A stretch of DNA of 64,000 bases from Ilyobacter polytropus DSM 2926 (GCF_000165505.1 NC_014633.1:496001-560000), one strand, 5' to 3'; positions 54,942 through 64,000 are shown, counted from the stretch's first letter. A program made the numbers and translations. The notes: generated by a model from the letters alone, not told the origin.

Positions 54942-55066
54942 AAAAATACCATCCTTTTCTAAAGGCTTTGTAAAAATAACTATGTATAGTTTATTTGTTT
55001 ATAACGAATTTGTAAAGTACTCTTTTCAATTTATGAATTCTTTAACTTTTATTTTGTACGTATTCT

Positions 55067-56392
55067 CTAGTTTACAGGAAATCTTATTTCAACAGTAGTT
55101 CCCTCTCCTACTTCACTTATAAAAGACAAATCCAATTTTAGAATATCTGCAATACTTTTTACTATAGACAAGCCTAACCCGTGTCCTCCTAGGTTTCTAT
55201 TTCTAGACTGCTCTGCTCTGTAAAATTTATCAAAAATCCTAGTCTGCTCCTCTTCAGTAATCCCAGCTCCATTATCCTTTATTTTTATTTTAGCACTACC
55301 TTCATTTAATATAGAAATATTAACACTTTCCCCTCCACCGTATGCAATAGCGTTATCAACTATATTTTTTATAAGGTGCTTCAATAAATCTTTATCAGAA
55401 TCTATAATAAAATAATTTTTAATATAATTTATATGCTGACTGGGGTGAATAATTTCCATTTCTTTTATTACTTCTTCAATCAGACCTCCCAATTCTACTT
55501 CCTCTTTTATAACATCAATATTATCCTGTTTTGCTAAAAATAGAAGCTTTTCTATAAGTGTCTCCATATTCCTAACCTCGTCATAGATGGATTCTATGGC
55601 TTCTTGAGAAACTTTTTTATTTTTACCACCCCACCTTTTCAGCAGGTCAATATAACTTCCTATTATAAATATAGGCGTCTTCAGTTCATGTGATGCGTTA
55701 TTTATAAAATCTATCTGTGAAGATGCTTGATTTTCCAATCTCTTCAACATTTTTTCGTATGAGTAAAGTATATTAGAAAATTCTACAAAAAAACTACTTT
55801 TTTCAATTTCCATTTCAAATGATCTAAGATTTATGTTATTTGTAGCTTCTTCCAATTTTTTTAACTGGGGTACTACCGTGCCATAAAAAGATTTTGATAT
55901 AAACAAAGCTGCTCCAGAGAATAAAATAATTACACATGATAATAATTTTAGAATTTTGCCCATGAAATACTTTTCTCGGCTCATCCCCCTTATTATAGTA
56001 AGAACAATCGTCTCATTGTTTAGTGCTTTTATTTTTTTACTCAATAAAAAATAATCTTCGTGCCCTATCTCTTGTATTTTATCTGTTGTTTCTGTGATTT
56101 TTATATTAGGAGTTCCTTCCTCCTTATATTCGACCCCTTTATGGTTTAATACTATATAAAGTTCATTTATTTTCGGACTTTCTTTTAAGGCCATATTGTA
56201 AAATTCCTCTATAACCTGATGTTCTGGCTCCTTCATCTCATCTTTAATAAAATTTTCTGCAGTAGTAATATCTTTTTTAGATTGTTTTACAAAATAACTC
56301 CAAATAGAGTATATGAAAACACCGTAACCTGTAACAGAAATAAATATCAAAATCATAAACTTTTTCCAAAGTTCTTTTGAAAATGTTTTCAT
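55067..56392 (-). CDS. Sensor histidine kinase (OmpR-system type)
   Basis: 441 residues. Transmembrane helices near 12-35 and 145-168 frame a periplasmic sensor of about 110 residues; H box FINNASHELKTPIF, N box KHLIKNIVDNAIAYGG, G1 KIKDNGAGI, F/G2 FDKFYRAEQSRNRNLGGHGLGL. It starts 3 bases after the regulator stop. Its divergent neighbour cluster modifies lipid A, which suggests an envelope-stress role like PmrB, but the sensor has no recognised Fe(III)-binding ExxE motif. Confidence 0.92.
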   Translation of the reverse strand: MKTFSKELWKKFMILIFISVTGYGVFIYSIWSYFVKQSKKDITTAENFIKDEMKEPEHQVIEEFYNMALKESPKINELYIVLNHKGVEYKEEGTPNIKITETTDKIQEIGHEDYFLLSKKIKALNNETIVLTIIRGMSREKYFMGKILKLLSCVIILFSGAALFISKSFYGTVVPQLKKLEEATNNINLRSFEMEIEKSSFFVEFSNILYSYEKMLKRLENQASSQIDFINNASHELKTPIFIIGSYIDLLKRWGGKNKKVSQEAIESIYDEVRNMETLIEKLLFLAKQDNIDVIKEEVELGGLIEEVIKEMEIIHPSQHINYIKNYFIIDSDKDLLKHLIKNIVDNAIAYGGGESVNISILNEGSAKIKIKDNGAGITEEEQTRIFDKFYRAEQSRNRNLGGHGLGLSIVKSIADILKLDLSFISEVGEGTTVEIRFPVN

Positions 56393-56395
56393 AAA

Positions 56396-57073
56396 TTAAC
56401 TCTCCTTTTTTAACATGTATCCGAAACCTCTTACTGTATGAATAAGTTTTTTTTCTCTAAAATCCACTTTTTTTCTGAGAGATTTTATGTACACATCTAC
56501 TATTTTTTCTCCTCCATTATAGTCATATCCCCATATATTATTTAGAATCTTTTCCCTAGATAAAACTATCTCTCTGTTTAATATAAGATAATGAAGAAGA
56601 TTAAATTCTGTCTTGGTAAGGGATATTTCTTCTTCTTGAACAATAACTAATTTTTTATTTAAATCCAGTCGTATTCCTTCATAACTAATCACCTGACCTT
56701 TGTCAGAAAACTCCTTATTGTGCCTAAGTGCCACTCTTATTCGGGCCAAAAGCTCTCCAATTATAAAGGGCTTTGTTATATAGTCATCTGCCCCTAAATC
56801 TAATAGATTTATTTTGCTAAAAGTCTTATCAGTTGCTGTAAGCACTATTACCGGGACATCTGATTTTTTTCTTATCCGACGGCAAACCTCTTCACCAGAA
56901 AGTTTGGGAAGCATGAGATCAAGGAGAATTATGTTATAAAAATTTTCCCCGAACAACTTTAATGCCATTATACCATCAGAAGCAATATCCACAGAATAAC
57001 CTTCATGTTCTAGCTCAAGCTGGAGATATCTGCTTATTTTTTTTTCATCTTCTATAATTAATATTTTTTTCAT
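56396..57073 (-). CDS. OmpR/PhoB-family response regulator
   Basis: 225 residues: receiver domain (IIEDEKK, phospho-acceptor in NIILLDLMLPKLSGEEV, Lys in DDYITKPF) and winged helix (LTKTEFNLLHYLILNRE, then DVYIKSLRKKVDF and TVRGFGYML). The ATG at 57073 is chosen because ggaggt precedes it; the upstream open frame is low-complexity. Divergent from the glycosylation operon with a 149-base shared upstream region. Confidence 0.94.
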   Translation of the reverse strand: MKKILIIEDEKKISRYLQLELEHEGYSVDIASDGIMALKLFGENFYNIILLDLMLPKLSGEEVCRRIRKKSDVPVIVLTATDKTFSKINLLDLGADDYITKPFIIGELLARIRVALRHNKEFSDKGQVISYEGIRLDLNKKLVIVQEEEISLTKTEFNLLHYLILNREIVLSREKILNNIWGYDYNGGEKIVDVYIKSLRKKVDFREKKLIHTVRGFGYMLKKES

Positions 57074-57222
57074 ATTATAAACTACCTCCAAAATAATTAT
57101 AACATCAATATACAGTAAGATAATAAAAAAATAGTAAAAAAACAAGATAAATTTTTACCAAATATTCATCTTTGCAAAATATAATCAAACTATAAAAAAA
57201 TATAAATAATGGGGGGATGCAG

Positions 57223-57942
57223 ATGCAGAGAATATCAGTCATAGCACCGGTATACAATGAAGAGGAAAATATAACACGTTTTATAAAAAAAGTTGAGGAT
57301 GCAATTCGAAAAGATTTTGTATCCTATGAAATTATCCTTATAAATGACGGAAGTACAGACAAAAGCAGAGAGATACTCGATAAGGAAGCTTCTCAAAATG
57401 CTCATGTAAAAGTCTTTCATTTCACTAGAAATAACGGTCAGACTGCCGCTTTGGCTGCGGGTTTTGAAAAATGTTCTGGAGATATTGTGGTTACCATGGA
57501 TTCTGATCTTCAGACAGACCCGGAAGATATCTATACTCTTTTGCCATATCTTGAAAATTATGACATGGTAAACGGCAGAAGAGCATCAAGAGAGGACGGA
57601 ATCAAGAAAAAAATCTCTTCTCTGGTTGGAAATGGGGTCAGAAATCTTATAACAGGGGACAACATACAGGATACAGGCTGCCCTCTAAAATTATTTAAAA
57701 AGGAAGTTGCCAAAAGCTACGTATTATTTGAAGGGATGCACAGGTTCCTTCCCACCCTTGCAAGACTCAGGGGGTTTAAGGTTGTTGAGGTCCCTGTGAG
57801 GCATTATGACAGAGAGTTCGGAGTTTCAAAATATGGAGTTTGGAACAGGCTTTTTAAAGGACTAAAAGATGCCTTTGCTGTAAGATGGATGAAAAATAGA
57901 ATTTTAAAATATGAATTTGAGACTGGAGGAAATCAAAAATGA
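57223..57942 (+). CDS. Family 2 glycosyltransferase (DPM1/ArnC-like)
   Basis: 239 residues, cytoplasmic face enzyme transferring a sugar to a polyprenyl phosphate. Motifs VIAPVYNEEENI, INDGSTDKS and the metal-binding DSDLQTDPED; the C-terminal YGVWNRLFKGLKDAF. It lacks the C-terminal membrane helices of full ArnC. It would make the lipid-linked donor for the two ArnT-like transferases downstream. The ATG at 57223 is preferred because the G6 site overlaps the earlier one at 57217. First gene of the cluster. Confidence 0.92.
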   Translation: MQRISVIAPVYNEEENITRFIKKVEDAIRKDFVSYEIILINDGSTDKSREILDKEASQNAHVKVFHFTRNNGQTAALAAGFEKCSGDIVVTMDSDLQTDPEDIYTLLPYLENYDMVNGRRASREDGIKKKISSLVGNGVRNLITGDNIQDTGCPLKLFKKEVAKSYVLFEGMHRFLPTLARLRGFKVVEVPVRHYDREFGVSKYGVWNRLFKGLKDAFAVRWMKNRILKYEFETGGNQK

Positions 57943-58214
57943 AACCTTTTTTAATACTGGGATTTATAGGCCAGGCTTTTTTTTCCATGAGATTTCTAGT
58001 TCAGTGGCTGGCCAGCGAGAGGGCAGGCAAGAGTGTAATCCCTCTTTCCTTCTGGATATTTAGTATAATGGGAAGCTTTTTCCTTCTGATCTATGCCATA
58101 TACAGAAAGGACCCTGTATTTATACTGGGTCAGGCTCCGAATCTCTTTATCTATACAAGAAACCTCTACCTCATAAAAAAAGAGAGGCTGGCAGGAGGTC
58201 GTGATGCAGGCTAG
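57939..58214 (+). CDS. Lipid-A-biosynthesis N-terminal domain (LABN) membrane protein
   Basis: 91 residues, three hydrophobic helices: LGFIGQAFFSMRFLVQWLASERAGKSVIPL (core FSMRFLVQWLASE) and the SFWIFSIMGSFFLLIYAIYR segment. This is the LABN domain, found fused to or beside glycosyltransferases that act on lipid A; PQ-loop-like topology. It overlaps the GT2 by four bases and the first ArnT-like gene by eleven, so the three are coupled. Confidence 0.9.
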   Translation: MKPFLILGFIGQAFFSMRFLVQWLASERAGKSVIPLSFWIFSIMGSFFLLIYAIYRKDPVFILGQAPNLFIYTRNLYLIKKERLAGGRDAG

Positions 58215-59814
58215 AGAGAGAAAAAATCTTCTTTATCTTTTTTTCTACGGAATGATAACCCTGTTTCCAGATCTTTGGGCTGGCAGAGTTGGGATAATGG
58301 AAGCCAGAAATTTTGTCACTGCCAGAGAGATGGTACAAAATGGGAACTGGATCATCACCACCATGAACGGTAAATTCAGATTTGAAAAACCTCCCTTTCC
58401 CACATGGCTGACAGCTTTATTTATGAAATTTTTTAACACAACAACCAATGAGTTTGTCCTCAGACTTCCAATTGCAATATGCACCTTGGGACTAATTTTT
58501 CTGATCTATTTCCTAGTAAAATCAGCTACAGAAAATCCTGAATTGGCTTTCATATCAGGATTTGTAAGCACCACAACCTTTATGATAATAAAACTTGGAA
58601 ATGATAATGCCTGGGATATGTTCCCCTATATTTTTATGTTTGGATGTGTTACATATATTTTTATAGGTTTAAAATCCTTGAACACAAGGGATTTCATAAT
58701 CTCCGGTGTCTTCATGGGAGCGTCACTCCTCAGTAAAGGGCCCATACCTGTCTATGGCATGATGTTACCATTTTTTGTAGCATATTCTGTAACCTATGGG
58801 TTTTCAAATATAAGAGTTAGCTGGAAAAAAATATCTCTTACTATTATTATAGGAGTGAGCTTAGCTGCTTTATGGCCTGCAGCGATTATGCTAACTCAAA
58901 AAGATCTCTTTATCTCTGTCATGAATAAAGAGGCTTCTACCTGGTCGAACAAACATGTAAAAAGCATATTTTACTATTTTGACTATATTATTTATATAGG
59001 TGTATGGATGATTTTTGCTTTGGCTTCTTTTTTCAAAAAATGGTCAGAAAAAAGAAGCCCAGACAATAAATTTTTCTCAATGCTTTTTTTATGGAATCTG
59101 ATAACTTTTGTTTTGATATCTTTAATAAAAATGAAGAAAAAAAGATACGGAGTTCCACTGTATATACTGACTCCTATGATGGCCTCACACCTCATCTTTT
59201 ATTTCATGAACAAAGACTGGAAAGAGCTTGTAAAAAAAGAAAATTTTATAATAAAAATCCATACCATACTTATGGTCACAATATCGATTTTAATTTTCCC
59301 TATGTTTTACTTCAAAGGATATAGAAGTGGATATATAGGAATCATATATTTATCATTTATTGCAGTGGTGTTTTTATTCTTTTCATACGAGTTTATAATG
59401 GGATTTACTGAAAAAAGGAAAATAAAGCAAATCCTTTTTCTGACGGGTTTTTTAATGATTACAATCAATATCTCAGTAACATGGTTTGTACAAAAGTATG
59501 TAAAAACAGAATACAGGAATGAATATAAATATTTGAGTACTCTCAAAAGTTCAGGACCACAAGAATACCCCATCTATACATTTGATGATGACGAAATCAC
59601 AAATGTGTGGAATGTAGGGCAAAAGATAGAATTAATCGGTGATCTTCAAGAACTTCCCAATAATTTTTTTGTTTTAGACGACAGAGAAGAACCGTTAATA
59701 AAGGAAAAATTTAGGACTGAATTTATAATTAAAAGTAAAAATACATATTATAAATATGAAGATGAGGATAAAGTTATCTATTTATATAGAATGGCTAAAA
59801 GTACAAAAAACTAA
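58204..59814 (+). CDS. ArnT/PMT-like GT-C glycosyltransferase (first copy)
   Basis: 536 residues, about eleven to twelve transmembrane helices plus a soluble C-terminal domain. The first periplasmic loop has the PMT-family pattern (GIMEARNFVTAREM, then RFEKPPFPTWLTALFMKF). Transfers a sugar from a polyprenyl carrier to lipid A or protein on the periplasmic side; the sugar is unknown. The ATG at 58204, five bases after aggagg, is chosen over the GTG at 58201. Probably a paralogue of the next gene. Confidence 0.9.
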   Translation: MQARERKNLLYLFFYGMITLFPDLWAGRVGIMEARNFVTAREMVQNGNWIITTMNGKFRFEKPPFPTWLTALFMKFFNTTTNEFVLRLPIAICTLGLIFLIYFLVKSATENPELAFISGFVSTTTFMIIKLGNDNAWDMFPYIFMFGCVTYIFIGLKSLNTRDFIISGVFMGASLLSKGPIPVYGMMLPFFVAYSVTYGFSNIRVSWKKISLTIIIGVSLAALWPAAIMLTQKDLFISVMNKEASTWSNKHVKSIFYYFDYIIYIGVWMIFALASFFKKWSEKRSPDNKFFSMLFLWNLITFVLISLIKMKKKRYGVPLYILTPMMASHLIFYFMNKDWKELVKKENFIIKIHTILMVTISILIFPMFYFKGYRSGYIGIIYLSFIAVVFLFFSYEFIMGFTEKRKIKQILFLTGFLMITINISVTWFVQKYVKTEYRNEYKYLSTLKSSGPQEYPIYTFDDDEITNVWNVGQKIELIGDLQELPNNFFVLDDREEPLIKEKFRTEFIIKSKNTYYKYEDEDKVIYLYRMAKSTKN

Positions 59815-59858
59815 AATAGTTTAAATGGGTTTTATTTTATTTGAAAGGAATTGAGTTT

Positions 59859-61442
59859 ATGAAAAACAGAAAAATACTAGTATTTATTATAATGGCACTA
59901 CTTGTTTATCCGTTGTTTTTCTTCAGAGACCTTACACCTGACAATGAGCTGAAGTATATAAGCATCGTAACAGAGGCACTGGATAAAGGAAATATCTTTG
60001 CTTTTTACAATCATGGAATCCCCTATGCAGACAAGCCTCCCCTATACTTTTGGATCATCATGATGGTAAAGAACATAATGGGAAGCTACAGTGTCCCTGC
60101 AATTGGAATATTCAGTCTTTTACCGGCCCTTTTGATACTTATAGTAATGAGCAGATGGTCTTCCTCCGTCCTTGACGAAGGAGATCAGACTCTGGCATCA
60201 GGGATGCTCTTCACCACCGCTATATTCCTTGGAGGCGGACTTGTTCTGAGGATGGATATGCTCATGACACTGTTTATCGTACTTGCGCTATTCAGCTTTT
60301 ATAGGTGCTATACAGAGACTGGAAAGTCCTGGGAGCCTTATCTTGTATGGGTGTGGATCTTTCTTGCACTGTTTACCAAGGGGCCTTTGGGAATACTCAT
60401 TCCGCTGGTATCTATAATTGTATTTCTTACAGCTGAGAAAAAACTTTCTAAAATAAGACAGTATCTTCCATTAAGAGGACTTATTATTCTAGTTAGTCTA
60501 ACAGTCATCTGGCTTTCCTTGGTATATTTCGAAGGGGGAAAGGGTTACCTTTATAACCTCACAGTAAAACAGACTGTAGGAAGGGGGGTAAACTCCTTCA
60601 AACACAAAAGACCTTTTTATTATTATTTCACAGGATCTCTAGCAAGTTTTCTTCCTTGGTCTCTTTTTTATGTCACTACTTTTATCCTGGGAATAAAAAA
60701 CAGAAGCAATGCAGGTCTTCTGGAAAAATTCTTTAGAACAGTTGTAATATCTACTTTCATCCTGCTTTCTTTTATAAGCAGCAAGCTTGAAATATACCTA
60801 CTTCCAGCTTATCCCTTTGTGGCTTTTCTATCTGTGTTACAGTTTAGGAGACTGTCAAAGGAAAAATACTGGAAATGGTGTGCGGCACTTCCTGGATTAT
60901 TACTGTTTTTAATATTCCCTGGAATTTTTGCGGCTGCATTTTTAAATAAACTACCCTTTGAAATAACTTTTTTATTTTATAGTGGCTTGCTGTTTGTCTC
61001 TTTAGCAGGTATATATTCCCTTTTACATATAGAAAAGGGGAATTTTAAAAAATCATTTTGGGGAATTATTTTTGGGATGTTGTTTCTTATTTTTTCCATT
61101 TCTATGAATCTTGAAGACTTAAACAGCGAAATAGGGCTAAAGGCTCTCGCTGAGAAGGGACAGGAAATAAAATCAAAAAAAATAGCATCCAGCTTTTATG
61201 CATTTAATTTTGAAAAATCAGAAAATATGGATGTCTATCTCCATGAGCCAGTTATAAATATTAATGATTTGGATAGCTTACATAAGGTTATCAGAGAGAA
61301 AAATATAATCCTTTTTGTAAGAACAAAAGATATTAAAAGAAATCAGGAGCTAAAAAATACTTTAAGTAATTTCAATAAGTTTAAGATAGGAAGCAACTAT
61401 CTATATCAAGTATCATCAGAAGAAAGTGAGGTTATCCCATGA
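59859..61442 (+). CDS. ArnT/PMT-like GT-C glycosyltransferase (second copy)
   Basis: 527 residues, multi-spanning, with the catalytic-loop pattern LTPDNELKYISIVTEAL and YADKPPLYFWIIMMVKN, closer to E. coli ArnT spacing than the first copy. DNE supplies the acidic residues expected of the active site. The ATG at 59859 is chosen over a TTG six codons earlier. 44-base gap after the first copy; the two probably modify different positions or use different donors. Confidence 0.9.
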   Translation: MKNRKILVFIIMALLVYPLFFFRDLTPDNELKYISIVTEALDKGNIFAFYNHGIPYADKPPLYFWIIMMVKNIMGSYSVPAIGIFSLLPALLILIVMSRWSSSVLDEGDQTLASGMLFTTAIFLGGGLVLRMDMLMTLFIVLALFSFYRCYTETGKSWEPYLVWVWIFLALFTKGPLGILIPLVSIIVFLTAEKKLSKIRQYLPLRGLIILVSLTVIWLSLVYFEGGKGYLYNLTVKQTVGRGVNSFKHKRPFYYYFTGSLASFLPWSLFYVTTFILGIKNRSNAGLLEKFFRTVVISTFILLSFISSKLEIYLLPAYPFVAFLSVLQFRRLSKEKYWKWCAALPGLLLFLIFPGIFAAAFLNKLPFEITFLFYSGLLFVSLAGIYSLLHIEKGNFKKSFWGIIFGMLFLIFSISMNLEDLNSEIGLKALAEKGQEIKSKKIASSFYAFNFEKSENMDVYLHEPVININDLDSLHKVIREKNIILFVRTKDIKRNQELKNTLSNFNKFKIGSNYLYQVSSEESEVIP

Positions 61443-61537
61443 AAGTAATATTTTCTAATTTACTAACCTTGGTACTTTGGATTTTATTCATCCCAATGTA
61501 TATTGTAGGAAAAGCTCTGATAATCTTTGATCTATAA
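61439..61537 (+). CDS. Possible 32-residue membrane peptide coupled to the second ArnT-like gene
   Basis: Frame beginning ATGA overlap with the stop of the preceding gene; translation MKVIFSNLLTLVLWILFIPM... is one hydrophobic helix ending FDL. Composition and coupling suggest a small membrane protein or the remnant of a larger one; no independent ribosome binding site is needed in this arrangement. Not recognised. Confidence 0.4.
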   Translation: MKVIFSNLLTLVLWILFIPMYIVGKALIIFDL

Positions 61538-61662
61538 TAAATGTTTAACGAACAAAAAAATAAAGTTATCCAGCATTAGATTAAGACTTAGGTCTACTTG
61601 TATTTATAAAAACTTAATATATAAAAAAAGGTTATTTGAATAATCGAAATCAAGGAGGGAAA

Positions 61663-62643
61663 ATGATTATTATTACTGGAGGAGCAGGGTTTATAGGCTC
61701 ACATCTTTGTGAAAATCTTATAAAAAATGGAGAAAAAATAATCTGTATAGACAATTTTAATGAATATTATGATCCTATGATTAAAGAAAATAATATTAAA
61801 ACGCTTATATCAAATGATAGATTTCAACTGTTTAAAGGAGATATAAGGGATATGCCTTTTTTGGAAAAAATTTTCTCTGAAAACAGAGTAGAAATGGTAA
61901 TTAACTTAGCGGCTATGGCAGGGGTAAGACCATCTTTGGAAGATCCTTTGTTGTATGAAGAAGTTAACATTAAAGGCTTAATGAATATTCTTGAACTGTG
62001 TAAAAAATATAAAATTAATAAATTTATTCAAGCATCTTCTTCGTCAGTTTACGGAAATAACAGTAAGGTTCCTTTTAGTGAAAATGACGTAGTTGATTAC
62101 GCTATATCTCCTTACGCAGCAACTAAAAAATCAGGAGAAATTCTAGGACATGTATTTCATCACCTTTATAATATAGATATGATTCAACTCAGATTTTTTA
62201 CTGTTTATGGTCCAAGACAAAGACCTGATTTGGCAATACATAAATTTACAAAATTTATTACAGAAGGAAAAGCAGTACCTGTTTACGGGGATGGGTCTTC
62301 AGAAAGAGATTATACATATATAGATGATATCCTAGACGGGATAATAAAAAGTATCGATTATTTAAGAGAAAACCAAGGTATTTATCATATATTGAACTTA
62401 GGAGAGTCCGAAACAATTTCTCTAAATAAAATGATTCAAGTTATACAAGATGAGCTTGGAATTAAAGCGATCATAAATCACCTTCCACTACAACCTGGAG
62501 ATGTAAACAAAACTTATGCTGACATTTCTAAAGCAAAAAAACTCTTAGGATACTCTCCTAAAACTAATTTTAAAATTGGTATAAAAAACTTTATTTCTTG
62601 GTATCAAGAATTTAATGAATTAAAAAAGACCTCTCTTCGATAG
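61663..62643 (+). CDS. NAD-dependent nucleotide-sugar epimerase (UDP-glucuronate 4-epimerase-like)
   Basis: 326 residues, extended short-chain dehydrogenase: TGGAGFIGSHLCENLI, catalytic SSSSVYG and YAATK, then RFFTVYGPRQRPDLAIHKF, which is typical of uronate 4-epimerases such as CapI/LpsL. It may supply UDP-galacturonate for lipid A or polysaccharide decoration by the upstream transferases. Strong site (aaggaggg). The 220-base gap from the second ArnT-like gene allows its own promoter. Confidence 0.9.
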   Translation: MIIITGGAGFIGSHLCENLIKNGEKIICIDNFNEYYDPMIKENNIKTLISNDRFQLFKGDIRDMPFLEKIFSENRVEMVINLAAMAGVRPSLEDPLLYEEVNIKGLMNILELCKKYKINKFIQASSSSVYGNNSKVPFSENDVVDYAISPYAATKKSGEILGHVFHHLYNIDMIQLRFFTVYGPRQRPDLAIHKFTKFITEGKAVPVYGDGSSERDYTYIDDILDGIIKSIDYLRENQGIYHILNLGESETISLNKMIQVIQDELGIKAIINHLPLQPGDVNKTYADISKAKKLLGYSPKTNFKIGIKNFISWYQEFNELKKTSLR

Positions 62644-62701
62644 ATGAGTTCAAGTTAGTTGGTTTGATGAGAGTGTCCAAAATATTCTGTAAATAGTATT
62701 T

Positions 62702-62738
62702 AAATAAAAAGCTTCCTGTATTATACAAGGAAGCTTAT
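62702..62738 (-). terminator. Terminator between epimerase and TetR gene
   Basis: AAGCTTCC (62709-62716) with GGAAGCTT (62729-62736); on the minus strand followed by TTTTTATTT, so it ends the TetR gene and may also serve the epimerase. Confidence 0.8.
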
Positions 62739-63364
62739 TATCTTTTACCTAGCTTCATTCTAGAACCTATATCAGTTATAAAGAAATCAGCAAATCTAAA
62801 CATGAGATTTCTTTTCAGTTCTTCGTTATCAGAATAATTTACCATTATGGTTTCTAGGCCTTTCAAAAAAACCTTTGCAGAAACTTTTACAATCTCAGTA
62901 TCTTCCTGGCTCAATTTTGAATTTCTTAAACCTAGCTCCGCCGTATATATAGAGTTTTCTATAAACTTCAGCTCTAGGTTTTTTTCAAATTTATCAAATT
63001 TAGACCCGTGACTTTTTTCAAAAAGTATCTCGATTGTTCTTTTGTTTTTTAAGGATAATTCTAAAAGCTTTTCCAAAAATTCCAACACTTCTTTCCTTAA
63101 ACTATCACTGTAAGACTTATCAGTAGATAAATATTTTATTTTTAAGCAATTTGAAAATAGATTGGACAACTCTACTGCAACATCTTCCACGATATCTTTA
63201 AATATAGCTTCTTTATTTTTATAATATCGGTAAATATTTCCAACTGGAACTCCTGAATTATCAGAAATAGTACTCATAGTGGCTTTTTTAAAACCCTTTT
63301 CGTAAAACTCTTCAAAAGCTGCTCTATAGATTTTTTCCTTTATTTCCTGCTTTTTGACCTGCAT
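62738..63364 (-). CDS. TetR-family transcriptional regulator
   Basis: 208 residues. N-terminal helix-turn-helix: AAFEEFYEKGFKKATMSTISDNSGVPVGNIYRYYKNKEAIF (core VPVGNIYRYYKNKEAIF). The C-terminal ligand domain is not assignable. Its target is not evident: convergent with the epimerase, upstream neighbour a cupin-like gene in the same direction 208 bases away. Confidence 0.9.
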   Translation of the reverse strand: MQVKKQEIKEKIYRAAFEEFYEKGFKKATMSTISDNSGVPVGNIYRYYKNKEAIFKDIVEDVAVELSNLFSNCLKIKYLSTDKSYSDSLRKEVLEFLEKLLELSLKNKRTIEILFEKSHGSKFDKFEKNLELKFIENSIYTAELGLRNSKLSQEDTEIVKVSAKVFLKGLETIMVNYSDNEELKRNLMFRFADFFITDIGSRMKLGKR

Positions 63365-63572
63365 CTATACCCCCTGATGTCCTATTTCATAGAATAAATC
63401 AGTTCTAACAAATAATTTTATTATACCTCTCTCTCTTTGTCAAATAATTTTATTCCTTTATAAAATTTACATGAAAATATTTTAATAAAAGTTTATAGTG
63501 CAGAAAAAAGAAATTAAAAAGAGTTAAAAATTATATTTTCATATGGAAATAACCCCTATACCAATACAGTTA

Positions 63573-63995
63573 TCAAATTTGGTCCTTATATCCCTCTCTT
63601 AGTACGTAAAATTCCCCAGTGACAAGATCTAGATCGTAGATATTAAAGTTAGTCTTTATATCAAATCCTTTTTTTCTCATGGCGAAATTAAGTGATGCAG
63701 AGCCTTTTTCCCCGCTGGTTATCCTGTGAAAAACCTGAGTTGGCCATGAGAGCATAACTCCCCCCTCATAAAGAAGTTCACCGTTTTTATATATTCTGTC
63801 AGGATGAATTTCAAAGGTTACAATCTTCCCATGGTCTTTTGTGTAAAGTTCCACTGTCCTGTACCCGTTGAGAACCAGTAGATTGTCTCTTTGAAAGGGA
63901 TGAAAATACCATGGTCGTTTCACATTCCCTATCTCCCCGGGAGATATTGCATCATTCTCATGAATAACCCTGTCTACTGACACTGTTTCTTTCAC
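63573..63995 (-). CDS. Cupin-like protein of unknown function, start near window edge
   Basis: At least 140 residues. The GTG at 63995 is a possible start, but the frame stays open to the right edge (preceding codon ATA), so the true start may lie outside. Beta-rich with cupin-like pattern: RPWYFHPFQRDNLLVLNGYRTVELYT (core WYFHPFQRDNLLVLNG), FEIHPDRIYKNGELLYEGG and WPTQVFHRITSGEKGSA. Possible metal-binding His but no complete cupin motif. Function unknown. Confidence 0.65.
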   Translation of the reverse strand: MKETVSVDRVIHENDAISPGEIGNVKRPWYFHPFQRDNLLVLNGYRTVELYTKDHGKIVTFEIHPDRIYKNGELLYEGGVMLSWPTQVFHRITSGEKGSASLNFAMRKKGFDIKTNFNIYDLDLVTGEFYVLREGYKDQI

Positions 63996-64000
63996 TATTT

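Overview
The window is AT-rich, tightly packed bacterial DNA. It encodes lipid A-modifying enzymes, a Gram-negative style cell envelope, an [FeFe] hydrogenase-like protein, a 2-hydroxycarboxylate transporter and a vitamin B12-dependent methionine synthase. Together with codon and operon style this points to an anaerobic, fermentative member of the Fusobacteriota, of the Ilyobacter/Propionigenium kind. The assignment is inferred from gene content; no rRNA or tRNA gene was seen that could confirm it.

Layout. 1-2283 (minus): a Zn/Mn-type metal ABC transporter, with the permease cut by the window edge. 2447-6328 (minus): a three-gene c-di-GMP operon made of an orphan solute-binding lipoprotein, an HD-GYP phosphodiesterase and a GGDEF cyclase. 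6921-11463 (plus): a YjbQ protein, then a CitA/CitB-type two-component system, a 2-hydroxycarboxylate transporter and a small unknown protein. 11678-16848: a cache-PAS-GGDEF-EAL protein broken by a frameshift at an A9 tract, an AhpF-like flavoprotein and AhpC, then a convergent DJ-1/PfpI gene.

17604-31503 holds two aromatic amino-acid operons. The first (aroF-tyrA-aroA-pheA-aminotransferase-aroC-aroK) is preceded by a leader peptide with seven consecutive aromatic codons (WYFYYYF). The second (trpEGDCFBA) is preceded by a leader peptide with WWW, an antiterminator pairing and two terminators. aroB, aroD/aroQ and aroE are not in the window.

31517-36465 carries a thioredoxin-like protein, a large periplasmic M16 protease and two exported DUF3298-like proteins. 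36536-44686 is the methionine region: a SAM-I riboswitch with terminator, metY, metF, metA (with the Glu expected of an acetyltransferase), lysC and metH. It is followed by a cysteine-free, CymR-like Rrf2 regulator. 45234-50380 has single genes: an EamA exporter, a small membrane protein, a cold-shock protein, the atypical hydrogenase-like protein, a SemiSWEET, a DUF554 protein and a stand-alone cyclic-nucleotide-binding protein.

50443-54284 looks accessory. It holds a stand-alone domain resembling the modified-DNA-reader part of HNH/McrA-type nucleases, an esterase, a short tyrosine recombinase with an altered catalytic box, a GIY-YIG nuclease, and about 1.2 kb of gene-free DNA with a degenerate dispersed repeat shared with 6505-6745. 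The right end (54285-63995) has a lipase-like hydrolase and an OmpR-type two-component system divergent from an envelope glycosylation cluster (GT2, lipid A N-terminal-domain protein, two ArnT-like transferases, a possible 32-residue peptide and a nucleotide-sugar epimerase). It ends with a TetR regulator and a cupin-like protein at the window edge.
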